From an uncultured Bradyrhizobium sp. (GTDB lineage: Bacteria; Pseudomonadota; Alphaproteobacteria; Rhizobiales; Xanthobacteraceae), in contig NZ_CAKZHY010000054.1 of NCBI RefSeq assembly GCF_936928535.1, forward strand, positions 1 through 64,000: DNA of 64,000 nucleotides, written 5' to 3'. Below the pieces are notes generated by a model. It ran no database searches and had not been told where the DNA came from. It was given only the letters and a program-made list of their open reading frames with translations. Made by a program: the position numbers and the translations under genes. Positions within the stretch are counted from its first letter, which is position 1, and each line of letters opens with the position of its first letter. This document shows positions 37,351 through 46,492 of this stretch, piece by piece.

Positions 37351-38448
37351 ATGAGAAAAGTCGGCGTCGGAATCATCGGTTGCGGTGTCATCAGCACCGC
37401 TTACCTCAAGGCAGCGCAGCGCTTTCCGGTCATGGAGGTGAGGGCGCTTGCCGACATGCGCAGCGATATTGCGGAGCGCCAGGGCGCCGCCTTCGGGCTG
37501 CCGGCGATGCGGGTCGACCAGCTGCTCAAGCGCGATGATGTCGAAATCGTCATCAATCTCACCGTCCCGCTCGCCCACACCGACGTCAGCCTTGCGGTGC
37601 TGAATGCCGGCAAGCACGTCCATTCCGAGAAGCCGCTCGGCATCAATGTCGCCGAAGCCCGCAAGGTGATGGATCTCGCCGCGCAGAAGAATCTTCGGGT
37701 CGGCTGCGCGCCCGACACGTTCCTCGGCGGCGGGCACCAGACCGCGCGCAAGCTGATCGACGACGGCGCGATCGGCACGCCCGTGGCGGGCAGCGCCTTC
37801 TTCGGGTGCCCCGGCCACGAGCGCTGGCATCCGGCGCCTGGCTTCTACTATTTGCGGGGTGGCGGGCCGATGCTGGACATGGGGCCGTACTACATCACCG
37901 ATCTTGTGCAGCTGCTGGGCCCGGTCGCCAGCGTGATGGGCTCGACCGCGCGCCCGAAATCCGAGCGTCTGGTCACCAGTCAGCCGATGAACGGCACCTT
38001 GATCCCGGTCGAGGTGTCGACCCACGTCGCGGGAACGCTCGAATTCGAGAGCGGAGCGGTCGTCTCGATCACGATGAGCTTCGATGTGCCGAAGCACCGT
38101 CATGCACCGATCGAAATCTATGGCGACAAGGGCAGCATGCTGGTGCCCGACCCGAACCGCTTCGGCGGCGAAGTGCAGGTCGCCAAGACGGGTGGCGAAT
38201 TCGAGACGGTGCCGTTGACACACGGTCATGTCGAAGGCGAGTTCCGCTCGATCGGCGTCGCCGACATGGCTTCCGCGATCCTGAACAACCGGCCGCACCG
38301 CGCCAGCGGGGCGCTGGCCTTCCACGTGCTCGAGGTAATGGAGGCATTCCAGACCTCGGCCGACGAGGGGCGTCGCGTCAAGATCGAGAACCGCGTCGAG
38401 CGGCCGGCGATGCTGCCGGCTGGAAATGAAACCGGACAGATCGACTGA
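37351..38448 (+). CDS. Gfo/Idh/MocA-family oxidoreductase
   Basis: 365 residues. Rossmann motif GVGIIGCGVIS near 5-15, catalytic Lys in SEKPLG near 93-98, and GGPMLDMGPYYITD near 170. The family oxidises or reduces sugars with NAD(P). Position between sugar permeases and a ThuA-like protein recalls ThuB of the rhizobial trehalose/maltitol thu operon, which is a member of this family and makes 3-keto sugars. The substrate here is not determined. Confidence 0.9.
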   Translation: MRKVGVGIIGCGVISTAYLKAAQRFPVMEVRALADMRSDIAERQGAAFGLPAMRVDQLLKRDDVEIVINLTVPLAHTDVSLAVLNAGKHVHSEKPLGINVAEARKVMDLAAQKNLRVGCAPDTFLGGGHQTARKLIDDGAIGTPVAGSAFFGCPGHERWHPAPGFYYLRGGGPMLDMGPYYITDLVQLLGPVASVMGSTARPKSERLVTSQPMNGTLIPVEVSTHVAGTLEFESGAVVSITMSFDVPKHRHAPIEIYGDKGSMLVPDPNRFGGEVQVAKTGGEFETVPLTHGHVEGEFRSIGVADMASAILNNRPHRASGALAFHVLEVMEAFQTSADEGRRVKIENRVERPAMLPAGNETGQID

Positions 38449-38458
38449 GGGAATGACC

Positions 38459-39103
38459 ATGCGCAAGGCATTAATTGTATGGGGCGGCTGGCCGGGACAC
38501 GATCCCGATCTCTGTGCCTCGATGATCCGCGGCTGGCTGAAGGCGGAAGGCTTTGATGTGCGGATCGAGACGACGACCGAGGCGTTCGGCGATCCCAAGA
38601 TCCACGATCTGTCGCTGATCATCCCGATCTACACGATGTCGAAGATCGAGAAGGCGGATGCGCTGAATCTCTGCGCCGCGGTGCGCAGCGGCGTCGGGCT
38701 CGCCGGTCATCATGGCGGCATGTGCGATGCGTTCCGCGATTCTGTGGACTACCAGTTCATGTGCGGCGGGCAATGGGTTGCACATCCCGGCAACATCATC
38801 GATTACAAGGTCGATGTGACGAAGCCTGATGACCCCATCATGAAGGGTCTGAAGAGCTTCGAGCATCGTTCGGAGCAGTATTACATGCATATCGACCCCG
38901 CCATCGAGGTGCTGGCGACGACGACATTTACCGGCGACCACGCGCCCTGGATCGATGGCGTGGTGATGCCCGTGGTCTGGAAGAAGCAATATGGCGCGGG
39001 CAGGGTGTTCTACTCCTCGCTCGGTCATCGCGCCTACGAGCTCGACGTGCCGGAGATCCGGACGCTGATGACCCGCGGCATGCTGTGGGCGGCACGCGAA
39101 TGA
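38459..39103 (+). CDS. ThuA-domain protein
   Basis: 214 residues. The ATG at 38459 is preferred over 38453 because GAGGG lies seven bases ahead of it but only one base ahead of the other. The ThuA fold (glutamine-amidotransferase-like) is recognised from KALIVWGGWPGHDP, GLAGHHGGMCDAF and the C-terminal GRVFYSSLGH block. ThuA proteins act with ThuB in disaccharide catabolism through 3-keto intermediates. It overlaps the LacI gene by 4 nt (ATGA). Confidence 0.9.
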   Translation: MRKALIVWGGWPGHDPDLCASMIRGWLKAEGFDVRIETTTEAFGDPKIHDLSLIIPIYTMSKIEKADALNLCAAVRSGVGLAGHHGGMCDAFRDSVDYQFMCGGQWVAHPGNIIDYKVDVTKPDDPIMKGLKSFEHRSEQYYMHIDPAIEVLATTTFTGDHAPWIDGVVMPVVWKKQYGAGRVFYSSLGHRAYELDVPEIRTLMTRGMLWAARE

Positions 39104-40149
39104 CAGAGGGCGCGATCCAGCCCATGGTTCGCGCCACGCTCGAGGACGTCGCGCGCGCCGCGGGGGTTTCGCTCGCCACCGTCGATCGCGTCGTCAACCG
39201 GCGCGAGGGCGTGCGCGCCAAGACGGTCGCGCGCGTCGAGGCCGCGGTGGCAAAACTCGGCTATCGTGCCGACGTCGCTGCCGCGCGTCTTGCCCGCGGA
39301 CAGTCGTTTCGTTTCGCCTTCGTGCTGCCGACCGGCAGCAACAGCTTCATGACCAATCTGTCCGAGCAGGTTCAGCGCACCGCCGACTGGCTTGCCGGTC
39401 AGCGCGGCTTCATCGATGTCCTCCACGTCGACGTGTTCGATCCGGAAGTCCTCGCCGGCGCGCTGGAAGACCTGTCGCCGGTCTATCAGGGCGTCGCCGT
39501 GGTCGCGCTCGACCATCCCAAGGTCCGCGACGCGATCGACGAGCTGACCGCGCGCGGGGTCGCCGTGGTGACCCTGGTGTCGGACGCGCCCAGCTCGCGC
39601 CGTCTGCACTATGTCGGCATCGACAATCCGGCCGCGGGCAGAACCGCGGCAACGCTGATGGGGCGCTTTCTCGCGGCCCGCGAGGGCAAGGTTGCCGTCA
39701 TCGCGGGATCGCTGTCGCTGCGCGACCATACCGAGCGGCAGTTCGGCTTCCATCAGATCTTGTCCAGCGAGTATCCGAACCTCACGATGCTGCCAGTGAT
39801 GGAGGGCCGCGACGACAGCGAGCGCACGCGGGAGCTGACCACCACGCTGCTCAAGCGCCATACGGACCTGCGCGGCATCTATTGCTGCGGCGCCGGCAAT
39901 CGCGGCATTGCCGAGGTGCTCGAGGCCTCCGGCCGCGCGCGCGACGTAGTCTGGATCACCCACGAGCTGACCCAGCATACGCGGCGCTTCCTGGTGCGCG
40001 GCACGCTCGATGCCATCATCAACCAGGACCCAGGTCACGAGGCGCGCTCCGCCGCACGGGTGCTGCTGGCGCATTGCATGGAAGAGCCGATCAGCCCCGA
40101 TCAGGAGCGCATCCGGATCGATATTTTCCTGCGCGACAATCTTCCGTAG
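39100..40149 (+). CDS. LacI-family transcriptional regulator
   Basis: 349 residues from the ATG at 39100 in an ATGA overlap with the ThuA-like gene. Helix-turn-helix at about 10-55 (LEDVARAAGVSLATVDRV), then a periplasmic-binding-like sensor domain. As the last gene of the sugar import operon it is probably its local repressor, comparable to ThuR. The inverted repeat at 34193-34229 is a candidate site. Confidence 0.9.
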   Translation: MTEGAIQPMVRATLEDVARAAGVSLATVDRVVNRREGVRAKTVARVEAAVAKLGYRADVAAARLARGQSFRFAFVLPTGSNSFMTNLSEQVQRTADWLAGQRGFIDVLHVDVFDPEVLAGALEDLSPVYQGVAVVALDHPKVRDAIDELTARGVAVVTLVSDAPSSRRLHYVGIDNPAAGRTAATLMGRFLAAREGKVAVIAGSLSLRDHTERQFGFHQILSSEYPNLTMLPVMEGRDDSERTRELTTTLLKRHTDLRGIYCCGAGNRGIAEVLEASGRARDVVWITHELTQHTRRFLVRGTLDAIINQDPGHEARSAARVLLAHCMEEPISPDQERIRIDIFLRDNLP

Positions 40150-40295
40150 CCCCCCGGTCCATACCTTGAAGACCGCTCGGCGGCCATTCGGAGCGGCACC
40201 GGCGCAAGGCGCCGAGAGTTCTATCTTCCCAAGTAGTTAGAGGACGATACGGGCACGCTTTTGGGCAGCCGCCGGGCGTGCCCTCGTGCCGGCGA
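40150..40295. other. Intergenic hairpins after the LacI gene
   Basis: Two inverted repeats follow the LacI stop: CGGCGC-AAG-GCGCCG at 40200-40214 and GGGCACGC/GCGTGCCC at 40251-40258 and 40276-40283. Neither is followed by a T tract, so a terminator role is possible but unproved. Confidence 0.35.
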
Positions 40296-40342
40296 TTGAC
40301 AGGCAATTATTACATGTCTAAAAATATGCAAATTCATATAAT
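40296..40342 (+). promoter_or_regulatory. Probable promoter and operator of the dioxygenase operon
   Basis: An A/T-rich island in GC-rich DNA. TTGACA (40296-40301) is a perfect -35 box; 17 bases on is TAAAAA (40319-40324), a plausible -10. ATATG-CAAATT-CATAT (40324-40339) is a perfect 5-bp-arm inverted repeat that overlaps it, and TATAAT occurs at 40337. The reductase ATG follows at 40358. A MarR-type repressor site is a reasonable guess. Confidence 0.55.
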
Positions 40343-40357
40343 TTACGAGACGCCTGA

Positions 40358-41305
40358 ATGGACGCGCATCCGCTCAAGCTCAAGGTCAGGTCGTATGTTG
40401 CGGAGACGCCGTTCATACGGAGCCTTGTGTTTGGCGTGGAGGACGGCGTGGTGCCGCGCTGGCAGGCGGGCGCGCATCTGCGCGTCGCACTCCCTGACGG
40501 AGGCGATCGGCCGTACTCGCTGATGGCGTTGCCGGGCCTGCCCGACGATGCGCTGGCGCTGGGTGTCCTGCGCGAGGAGGCATCGACCGGCGGCTCGCAA
40601 TTTATGCACGCGCTGAAGGTCGGCGATGTCGTGAAGGCCTCCGTGCCGGTCAACAATTTTCGCCTGCACGAGGGCAGCGCGCCGGCGCTGCTGTTCGCCG
40701 GCGGTATCGGCATCACGCCGGTTCTGTCGATGGCGACGGAGCTTACGGCGCGGGGAATCTCGTATCGCCTGCACTATGCGGGGCGCATGCAGGGACTGCT
40801 GCCGTTCCTGCCGCAATTGCGGGACATCTGCGCCAAGAACCTGTCCGTCCACTACGACAGCGACGAGTCTCGCCTCGACATTGCAGCGGCGCTCGGCGAT
40901 GCCGCGAACGCCCATGTTTATGTCTGCGGCCCCTCAGGCATGATCGAGGCCGTGAAGGCCGGCGCGCTCGCCGCTTGCGTGTCCGCTGACCGCATCCATT
41001 ACGAGCTGTTCAAATCCGAGACGCCGTCCTCGCCCGACCGGCCGTTCGAGGTCGAGATCAAGTCGACCGGGCAGGTCGTCGGAGTCGCGGCGGGGCAGAC
41101 CATCATCCAGGCGCTGGAAGCGGCTGGGCTCGACGTTCTCTACGACTGCCAGCGCGGCGATTGCGGCATCTGCCAGTGCGGCGTGATCGAAGGGGTGCCC
41201 GACCATCGCGATGTGATCCTCAGCGACGATGAGAAGGCCTCCAACAAGGTCATGCAGATCTGCGTGTCGCGCGCCAGGTCGGAACGTCTGGTGCTGGATC
41301 TCTAA
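40358..41305 (+). CDS. Dioxygenase reductase, phthalate-dioxygenase-reductase (PDR/VanB) type
   Basis: 315 residues. Order of domains: flavin-binding barrel (about 1-100, with RPYSLMALPG), NAD-binding domain (about 105-220, with LLFAGGIGITPVLSM) and a C-terminal plant-type [2Fe-2S] ferredoxin (about 230-315). The cluster ligands lie in DCQRGDCGICQC plus a later Cys in MQICVSRA. It moves electrons from NADH to the Rieske oxygenase encoded next. It starts the operon behind the A/T-rich promoter. Confidence 0.92.
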   Translation: MDAHPLKLKVRSYVAETPFIRSLVFGVEDGVVPRWQAGAHLRVALPDGGDRPYSLMALPGLPDDALALGVLREEASTGGSQFMHALKVGDVVKASVPVNNFRLHEGSAPALLFAGGIGITPVLSMATELTARGISYRLHYAGRMQGLLPFLPQLRDICAKNLSVHYDSDESRLDIAAALGDAANAHVYVCGPSGMIEAVKAGALAACVSADRIHYELFKSETPSSPDRPFEVEIKSTGQVVGVAAGQTIIQALEAAGLDVLYDCQRGDCGICQCGVIEGVPDHRDVILSDDEKASNKVMQICVSRARSERLVLDL

Positions 41306-41324
41306 GGGGGAGACGAGGAACGCC

Positions 41325-42665
41325 ATGAACAAATACGGAGGCAATGCCGAGGCGATCGCGGCGCTGGTGCGCGAGGCCGAGGTGCACCGCGACGTCTATG
41401 TCGACCCCGAGGTCTTCGAGCTCGAGATGGAGCACCTGTTTCCGAACGGCTGGATCTATGTCGGCCATGCGAGCCAGCTGGCGAAGCCGGGCGATTTTAT
41501 CACCGCCACGATCGGCCGGCAGCCGGTCATGGCCAGCCGCCACACCGATGGCTCCATCCATGTGTTCTACAATCGCTGCCCGCACAAGGGCGTGAAGATC
41601 GCCTCCGAGCCCTGCGGCAACACAGGGAAGTTCTTCCGCTGCCCCTATCACGCCTGGTCCTTCAAGACCGACGGCTCGCTGCTCGCGATCCCCCTGAAGA
41701 AGGGCTACGAGGGGGCAGGCTTCGGCGACACCCAGGCGAATGAGGGGCTGTCGAAGGTCAGGAACGTCGTCATCTACCGCGATTTCATCTTCGCCCGCCT
41801 CAGCGCTTCAGGTGTCTCCTTCGAGGATTATTTCGGCGAGAGCCTCTCGACCATCGACAACATGGTCGACCGCTCGCCGGAGGGGAAGCTTGCCGTCATG
41901 GCGACGCCGATCCGCTACATGCACACCTGCAATTGGAAGATGCTGGTCGAGAACCAGACCGACACCTGCCATCCGATGGTCGCGCATGAGAGCTCGGCCG
42001 GCACCGCCGTGAAGGTGTGGAAGCGCGAGCAGGGCGATTCCACGGAGACGCCGATGGCGGTGCAGCTCTACGGCCCCTTCATGAGCCCCTACGAGTTCTA
42101 TGAGCAGAGCGGCATCCGGATCTGGCCGAACGGCCATGGCCACACCGGCGTCGCCAACTCCATCCATTCGAACTATCAGGACGTCCCCGGCTATCTCGAC
42201 CAGATGGTCGCGGCCTATGGCGAGCAGCGGGCGCACGAGATCCTCGGCGAGGTCAGGCACAACACCGTGTACTTCCCGAACATCATGGTGAAGGGCGCAG
42301 TCCAGATCCTGCGCAATTTCATTCCCGTTGCGGTCGACAAGACCCTGGTCGAGAGCTGGGTCTATCGCCTGGTCGCCGCGCCCGACAAGCTCTACGAGCG
42401 GGCGCTGATGTACAACCGTTTCATCAACGCGCCGACCTCGATCGTCGGTCACGACGACCTCGAAATGTACGAGCGAGCGCAGGAAGGGTTGAAGTCCAAC
42501 GGCAATCAATGGGTCAATCTGCGCCGTCTCTATGACGGCCATGAAGAGCAGGACGTGACGGCCGTCATCAACGGCACGTCCGAGCGACAGATGCGAAACC
42601 AGTTCCACGCCTGGGCGAAATTCATGACCATGGATATGGACAAGCGCGTCGAGGCCGCGGAATGA
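41325..42665 (+). CDS. Rieske aromatic-ring-hydroxylating dioxygenase, alpha subunit
   Basis: 446 residues from the ATG at 41325 with GAGGAA upstream. Rieske [2Fe-2S] ligands are C85 and H87 (CPH) and C106 and H109 (CPYH). The mononuclear iron site lies in ENQTDTCHPMVAH with D213 upstream of H216 and H221; the third ligand is in the C-terminal part. It would hydroxylate an aromatic acid or amine. Sequence style recalls salicylate- or anthranilate-type hydroxylases, and the gentisate-dioxygenase-like gene in the same cluster fits a salicylate-like substrate, but this is inference. Confidence 0.92.
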   Translation: MNKYGGNAEAIAALVREAEVHRDVYVDPEVFELEMEHLFPNGWIYVGHASQLAKPGDFITATIGRQPVMASRHTDGSIHVFYNRCPHKGVKIASEPCGNTGKFFRCPYHAWSFKTDGSLLAIPLKKGYEGAGFGDTQANEGLSKVRNVVIYRDFIFARLSASGVSFEDYFGESLSTIDNMVDRSPEGKLAVMATPIRYMHTCNWKMLVENQTDTCHPMVAHESSAGTAVKVWKREQGDSTETPMAVQLYGPFMSPYEFYEQSGIRIWPNGHGHTGVANSIHSNYQDVPGYLDQMVAAYGEQRAHEILGEVRHNTVYFPNIMVKGAVQILRNFIPVAVDKTLVESWVYRLVAAPDKLYERALMYNRFINAPTSIVGHDDLEMYERAQEGLKSNGNQWVNLRRLYDGHEEQDVTAVINGTSERQMRNQFHAWAKFMTMDMDKRVEAAE

Positions 42666-43138
42666 TCGACGAGAAGGCCATCACCGAGTTCATCTACCGG
42701 GAAGCCGAGCTGCTCGACACCATGCAGTGGCAGGACTGGCTCGATCTGTTTCATCCCGAGGGGCGTTACTGGATGCCGCTGGAATGGCAGCAGCAGGACC
42801 CTGTGCTGCAGCCGTCATTGATGTACGAGGATCTCTTGCTTCTCAAGGTGCGGGTCGAGCGTCTCGCAGGCGAGCGTACCTTCAGCCAGAAGCCCAAAAG
42901 TCGCTGCCATCATCTGCTCCAGGCGCCCAGGATCGTCGCGTGCGATCCGGAGGCCGGCGTGGTCAAGACGCGGACGTCCTATATCTACACCGAGACCCGG
43001 GGCGACAATTTGGAGCGTTATTCGGGATGGGCCTCGCACGATCTGCTAGAGGTCGGCGGCGCCATCAAGATCAAGCTCAAGCGCGTCGATCTCGTCAATT
43101 TCGACGCGCCGTTCGGCAACATCCAGCTTTTCATGTGA
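42662..43138 (+). CDS. Rieske dioxygenase, beta subunit
   Basis: 158 residues, the normal length. NTF2-like fold of the ring-hydroxylating beta subunit, with the block WQDWLDLFHPEGRYWMPL at about 21-38 and RCHHLLQAPRI in the middle. ATGA overlap with the alpha subunit gene shows coupling. It makes the alpha-beta hexamer and has no cofactor. Confidence 0.92.
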   Translation: MIDEKAITEFIYREAELLDTMQWQDWLDLFHPEGRYWMPLEWQQQDPVLQPSLMYEDLLLLKVRVERLAGERTFSQKPKSRCHHLLQAPRIVACDPEAGVVKTRTSYIYTETRGDNLERYSGWASHDLLEVGGAIKIKLKRVDLVNFDAPFGNIQLFM

Positions 43139-43145
43139 GACTGCC

Positions 43146-44762
43146 TTGACCGCTGCGACCACAGTCTATGCCCGATTTCGCGAGACCGCGCTCCGCCGGG
43201 GCGAGGCCGGTTTCCTCAACGTGCTGCCGGAGACATCAGGGATCTACGGCATCGCCGCCGGCGAGATCACCTATCGCACCATGCTTGAGCGGGTCGAGCG
43301 CTGGCGCGAGGCCTTTGCGAGCGGCGGCTATGGCGAAGGCCATCGCGTCGGGCTGCTGCTGCAGAACAGGCCTGTGTTCATCGAGCTGTGGTTCGCGCTC
43401 AACGCGCTCGGCGTCTCCGTGGTGCCGATCAATCCGGATCTGCGCCTCAGCGAGATCGAATACATCATCGCGCATTCCGAGATGAACGCGGCGTTCGTCC
43501 TCGCCGACCGACGCGACGAGGTGGAGACAGCGGCGCGTCAGGCCGGCCGGCCAATCCCGGTCGTGACCGGTGAGGGCAGCGTGCCTGTACCCCTTGGTGG
43601 GGCGCGGCCCGCGAGCACGGGCGATGGCGCGACCGAGTGCGCGCTGCTCTACACGTCGGGGACGACGGGCCAGCCCAAGGGCTGCGTGCTTACCAACACC
43701 TATTTCCTGCATTCCGGCAATTGGTATCGCGACGTCGGTGGCCTGATCGATCTCAAGATGGACGGTGAGCGCATGATCACGCCGCTGCCGCTGTTCCACA
43801 TGAACGCGATGGCGGTTTCGCTGATGGCGATGCTGTCGGTCGGCGGCTGCCTGACCATGCTCGATCGCTTCCATCCGCGCAGCTGGTGGGCCTCGGTCCG
43901 CGATAGCCGCGCCACCTGCCTGCACTATCTCGGCGTGATGCCCTCGATGCTGATGAGCGCGCCTGAAACGGACCAGGATCGGACGCACACCGTGCGCTTC
44001 GGCTTCGGTGCCGGCGTCGACAAGCTGCTGCATGCGCCGTTCGAGGCGCGCTTCGGCTTTCCGCTGCTGGAAGCCTGGGCCATGACCGAGACGGGCAGCG
44101 GCGGCGTCATCGCCGCCAATGTCGAGCCGCGCAAGGTCGGCACCAGCTGCTTTGGACGCCCCGCGGCCGAGGTCGAGATACGCATCGTCGACGACAGCGG
44201 CAATGATGCGCCAGGCGATGCGCCCGGCGAGCTGCTCGTGCGGCGGGCCGGCACTGATCCGCGTTACGGCTTCTTCCGCGAGTATTTGAAGAACCCGGAG
44301 GCCACCGCCGAGGCATGGGCCGGCGGCTGGCTGCACACAGGCGATATCGTCTCGCGCGATGCGGACGGCGATCTGCATTTCGTCGATCGCAAGAAGAACG
44401 TGATTCGCCGCTCCGGCGAGAACATCGCCGCGGTCGAGGTCGAGTCCGTCCTCAACCGCCATGGCGCGATCCGTCAGGCCGCGGTCGCGGCGACGCCTGA
44501 TCAGGTGCGCGGCGACGAGGTGGCGGCGGTCATCGTCGCCGAAGCGGCCGGTGCCGACCGCGCGCTCGCCGAAGACATCGTGCGCTGGAGCCTGGAGCAG
44601 ATGGCCTACTACAAGGCGCCCGGCTGGATCGCCTTTGTCGACAGCCTGCCGCTCACCGCAACCGAGAAGATCCAGCGCGGCAGCCTGAAGGATTTTGTCG
44701 CAAGGCTGATGCGCGAGGGCGCGTTCTTCGACCTTCGCGATCTCAAGAAACGGCAGGTCTGA
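43146..44762 (+). CDS. Acyl/aryl-CoA ligase (AMP-forming)
   Basis: 538 residues with a TTG start at 43146; no ATG occurs before the conserved region, so the rare start is accepted. Motifs: LLYTSGTTGQPKG (about 166-178) for ATP binding, EAWAMTETGSGG near 310, LHTGDIVSRDADG and DRKKNVIRRSGENI near 415-430, and the catalytic Lys in TATEKIQRG near 507. It activates a carboxylic acid as CoA thioester via the adenylate. Substrate unknown; an aromatic acid is likely from the neighbours. Confidence 0.9.
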   Translation: MTAATTVYARFRETALRRGEAGFLNVLPETSGIYGIAAGEITYRTMLERVERWREAFASGGYGEGHRVGLLLQNRPVFIELWFALNALGVSVVPINPDLRLSEIEYIIAHSEMNAAFVLADRRDEVETAARQAGRPIPVVTGEGSVPVPLGGARPASTGDGATECALLYTSGTTGQPKGCVLTNTYFLHSGNWYRDVGGLIDLKMDGERMITPLPLFHMNAMAVSLMAMLSVGGCLTMLDRFHPRSWWASVRDSRATCLHYLGVMPSMLMSAPETDQDRTHTVRFGFGAGVDKLLHAPFEARFGFPLLEAWAMTETGSGGVIAANVEPRKVGTSCFGRPAAEVEIRIVDDSGNDAPGDAPGELLVRRAGTDPRYGFFREYLKNPEATAEAWAGGWLHTGDIVSRDADGDLHFVDRKKNVIRRSGENIAAVEVESVLNRHGAIRQAAVAATPDQVRGDEVAAVIVAEAAGADRALAEDIVRWSLEQMAYYKAPGWIAFVDSLPLTATEKIQRGSLKDFVARLMREGAFFDLRDLKKRQV

Positions 44763-44764
44763 TC

Positions 44765-45505
44765 ATGACAGGTCCGATGGGCGAGCTCCGCACCACACTC
44801 ATCACCGGCGGCAATTCGGGCATCGGCGAGGCGCTGGCGAAAAAGCTTGTCGAAAGCGGGCAGCGCGTCGTCTCGGTCGGGCTGGACAAGCCGAGCTGGA
44901 CGCACGAACTGCTCGCGGCGTATTGCGCCGATCTGACCAGCATCGATGAGACGCGCGCGATCGCGCAGCAGATTTGCCGCGATCATGCCATTGATCGTCT
45001 CGTGCACAATGCCGGAATCATCATACCGAACCTGCTGCCCGATGTCAGGCCGGAGGACATTCTGATGCTGGCGCAGCTCCATCTGGGCGCGCCGATGCTG
45101 CTGACCCAGGCCGCGCTGGAGGGGATGCTCGCGCGCCGCTTCGGGCGCATCGTGTTCGTGTCTTCGCGCGCTGCGATGGGCGCAGCGACGCGTTCGGCCT
45201 ATTCGGCGACCAAGGCCGGCGTACATGGCATGGCGCGGACCTGGGCGCTGGAGCTCGCCGCGAGCGGCATCACCGTGAATGTCGTCGCGCCCGGGCCGAT
45301 CCTGACCGACAATTTCTGGGGCATCGTCCCGAAGGGCTCCGAGCAACAGGAGCGGATGGCGCGCAACATCCCGGTCGGGCGGCTCGGCTCGCGCGAGGAT
45401 GTCGCGCACGCGATCTCGTTCTTCCTCGACGAGCGCTCGGACTTCGTCACCGGCCAGGTGCTCTATGTCTGCGGCGGCGCCAGCCTCGTCGGCCTCAGTC
45501 CTTGA
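44765..45505 (+). CDS. Short-chain dehydrogenase/reductase
   Basis: 246 residues. TGGNSGIG (14-21), NAGI near 85, catalytic Tyr-Lys in YSATK near 145-149. It is the last gene of the plus-strand operon, 2 nt after the ligase, and converges on the MarR genes with a 10-nt gap. In such operons the SDR commonly rearomatises a cis-diol or reduces a keto group; which applies here is open. Confidence 0.88.
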   Translation: MTGPMGELRTTLITGGNSGIGEALAKKLVESGQRVVSVGLDKPSWTHELLAAYCADLTSIDETRAIAQQICRDHAIDRLVHNAGIIIPNLLPDVRPEDILMLAQLHLGAPMLLTQAALEGMLARRFGRIVFVSSRAAMGAATRSAYSATKAGVHGMARTWALELAASGITVNVVAPGPILTDNFWGIVPKGSEQQERMARNIPVGRLGSREDVAHAISFFLDERSDFVTGQVLYVCGGASLVGLSP

Positions 45506-45515
45506 GGCGCGCGCC

Positions 45516-45998
45516 CTAGATCTGGTTCTGCCTGATGTTCTCCACCATCTTGGCGAGTACGCGCGCGCAGACCTCGATGTCGTCGGGTTCGATGCCCTCG
45601 ATCAGCTTGTCGTAATTGTTCGCCATGATCGGCCAGATCTTGCGCAGCAGCGCCTCGCCGTCCGCCGTCAGTCCGACGACACGGCGACGCTGGTCCTCCT
45701 CCGCGATCTCGCGCTTGACGAGGCCCGACGAGACCATGGATTCGACCATGCGGCTCGCCGTCGACTGCTCGGTCACCGCAAGAACGGCGACCTCGTTGAC
45801 CGTGAGCGTCTTGTAGATGAACAGCACCGACAGCGTCCGGAACACGACATTGTTGATGCCGTGCTCGCTGAGGTCGCGGTTCTGATCGAGGTTCCAGCGA
45901 TTGGCGAGCCGGTTGAAAAGGTAGGGGATATAGGTTTGCAACTGGTTCCGCGTCCGCGGCGGACCCGACTTCCATCTGCTCTTGGATTCTCTGGCCAT
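45516..45998 (-). CDS. MarR-family regulator, second of a pair
   Basis: 160 residues from the ATG at 45998, which shares one base with the stop of the first MarR gene (TAATG). Winged helix about 45-130: LTVNEVAVLAVTEQSTASRMVESM is the helix-turn-helix (first part LTVNEVAVLAV), then RRRVVGLTADGEALL. Clearly different from its partner, so not a recent duplication. Likely controls the dioxygenase operon, iorAB or both. Confidence 0.9.
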   Translation of the reverse strand: MARESKSRWKSGPPRTRNQLQTYIPYLFNRLANRWNLDQNRDLSEHGINNVVFRTLSVLFIYKTLTVNEVAVLAVTEQSTASRMVESMVSSGLVKREIAEEDQRRRVVGLTADGEALLRKIWPIMANNYDKLIEGIEPDDIEVCARVLAKMVENIRQNQI

Positions 45999-46492
45999 TA
46001 TCTCTTGCGACTTTGCTTCTTGCTGTCGGTATTCAGTTTCGAGGATAGCGATTTCAGCGCGGACAGCGCGCCATCCAGCTCCCGGACCGGGACACTCTCG
46101 AATCGTTTGGCGAGGTGCTTCTTGTGGATCTCGGCCGCCTTCCTGAACAGCGCTTCGCCCTTCGGCGTCAGGCGCACGATGAAGGACCGCCGATCCTCGC
46201 TCGACATCTCCCGGCTGATCAGATCGTCGGCGAGAAGACGCTGCACCAGGCCGGAGACATTGCCGCCGCTCACTTTCAGATTCTGCGACAATTGCCCGAG
46301 CGCGAGACCCTCCCGATAGCGATCGAGCTGGGCCAGCACGTCGAACTTTGCCAGCGACAGGCCGAACTCCGAGTTCAGCATCGAATTCAACGAGGCGAAC
46401 AGCTCGCTGTGCAGCGAGAGCAATTGCAGCCAGAGCCGCGTTTCGATCTGCCCGGGGACGGGAACCATGTTCTCTTTGAGTGCTGCCGGCAT
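45998..46492 (-). CDS. MarR-family regulator, first of a pair
   Basis: 164 residues. Winged helix about 40-125: ALGQLSQNLKVSGGNVSGLV and the wing SSEDRRSFIVRLTPKG. The pattern matches MarR proteins that sense aromatic acids or their CoA thioesters. It lies 154 bases after the iorB stop on the same strand, so it may be read from its own promoter or by read-through. Confidence 0.9.
   Translation of the reverse strand: MPAALKENMVPVPGQIETRLWLQLLSLHSELFASLNSMLNSEFGLSLAKFDVLAQLDRYREGLALGQLSQNLKVSGGNVSGLVQRLLADDLISREMSSEDRRSFIVRLTPKGEALFRKAAEIHKKHLAKRFESVPVRELDGALSALKSLSSKLNTDSKKQSRKR

Noticed and set aside
37351..39103. Naming the dehydrogenase and ThuA-like genes thuB and thuA
   Set aside because: Family and order fit, but many Gfo/Idh/MocA plus ThuA pairs act on other sugars, and the ATPase is absent, so no symbol was given.
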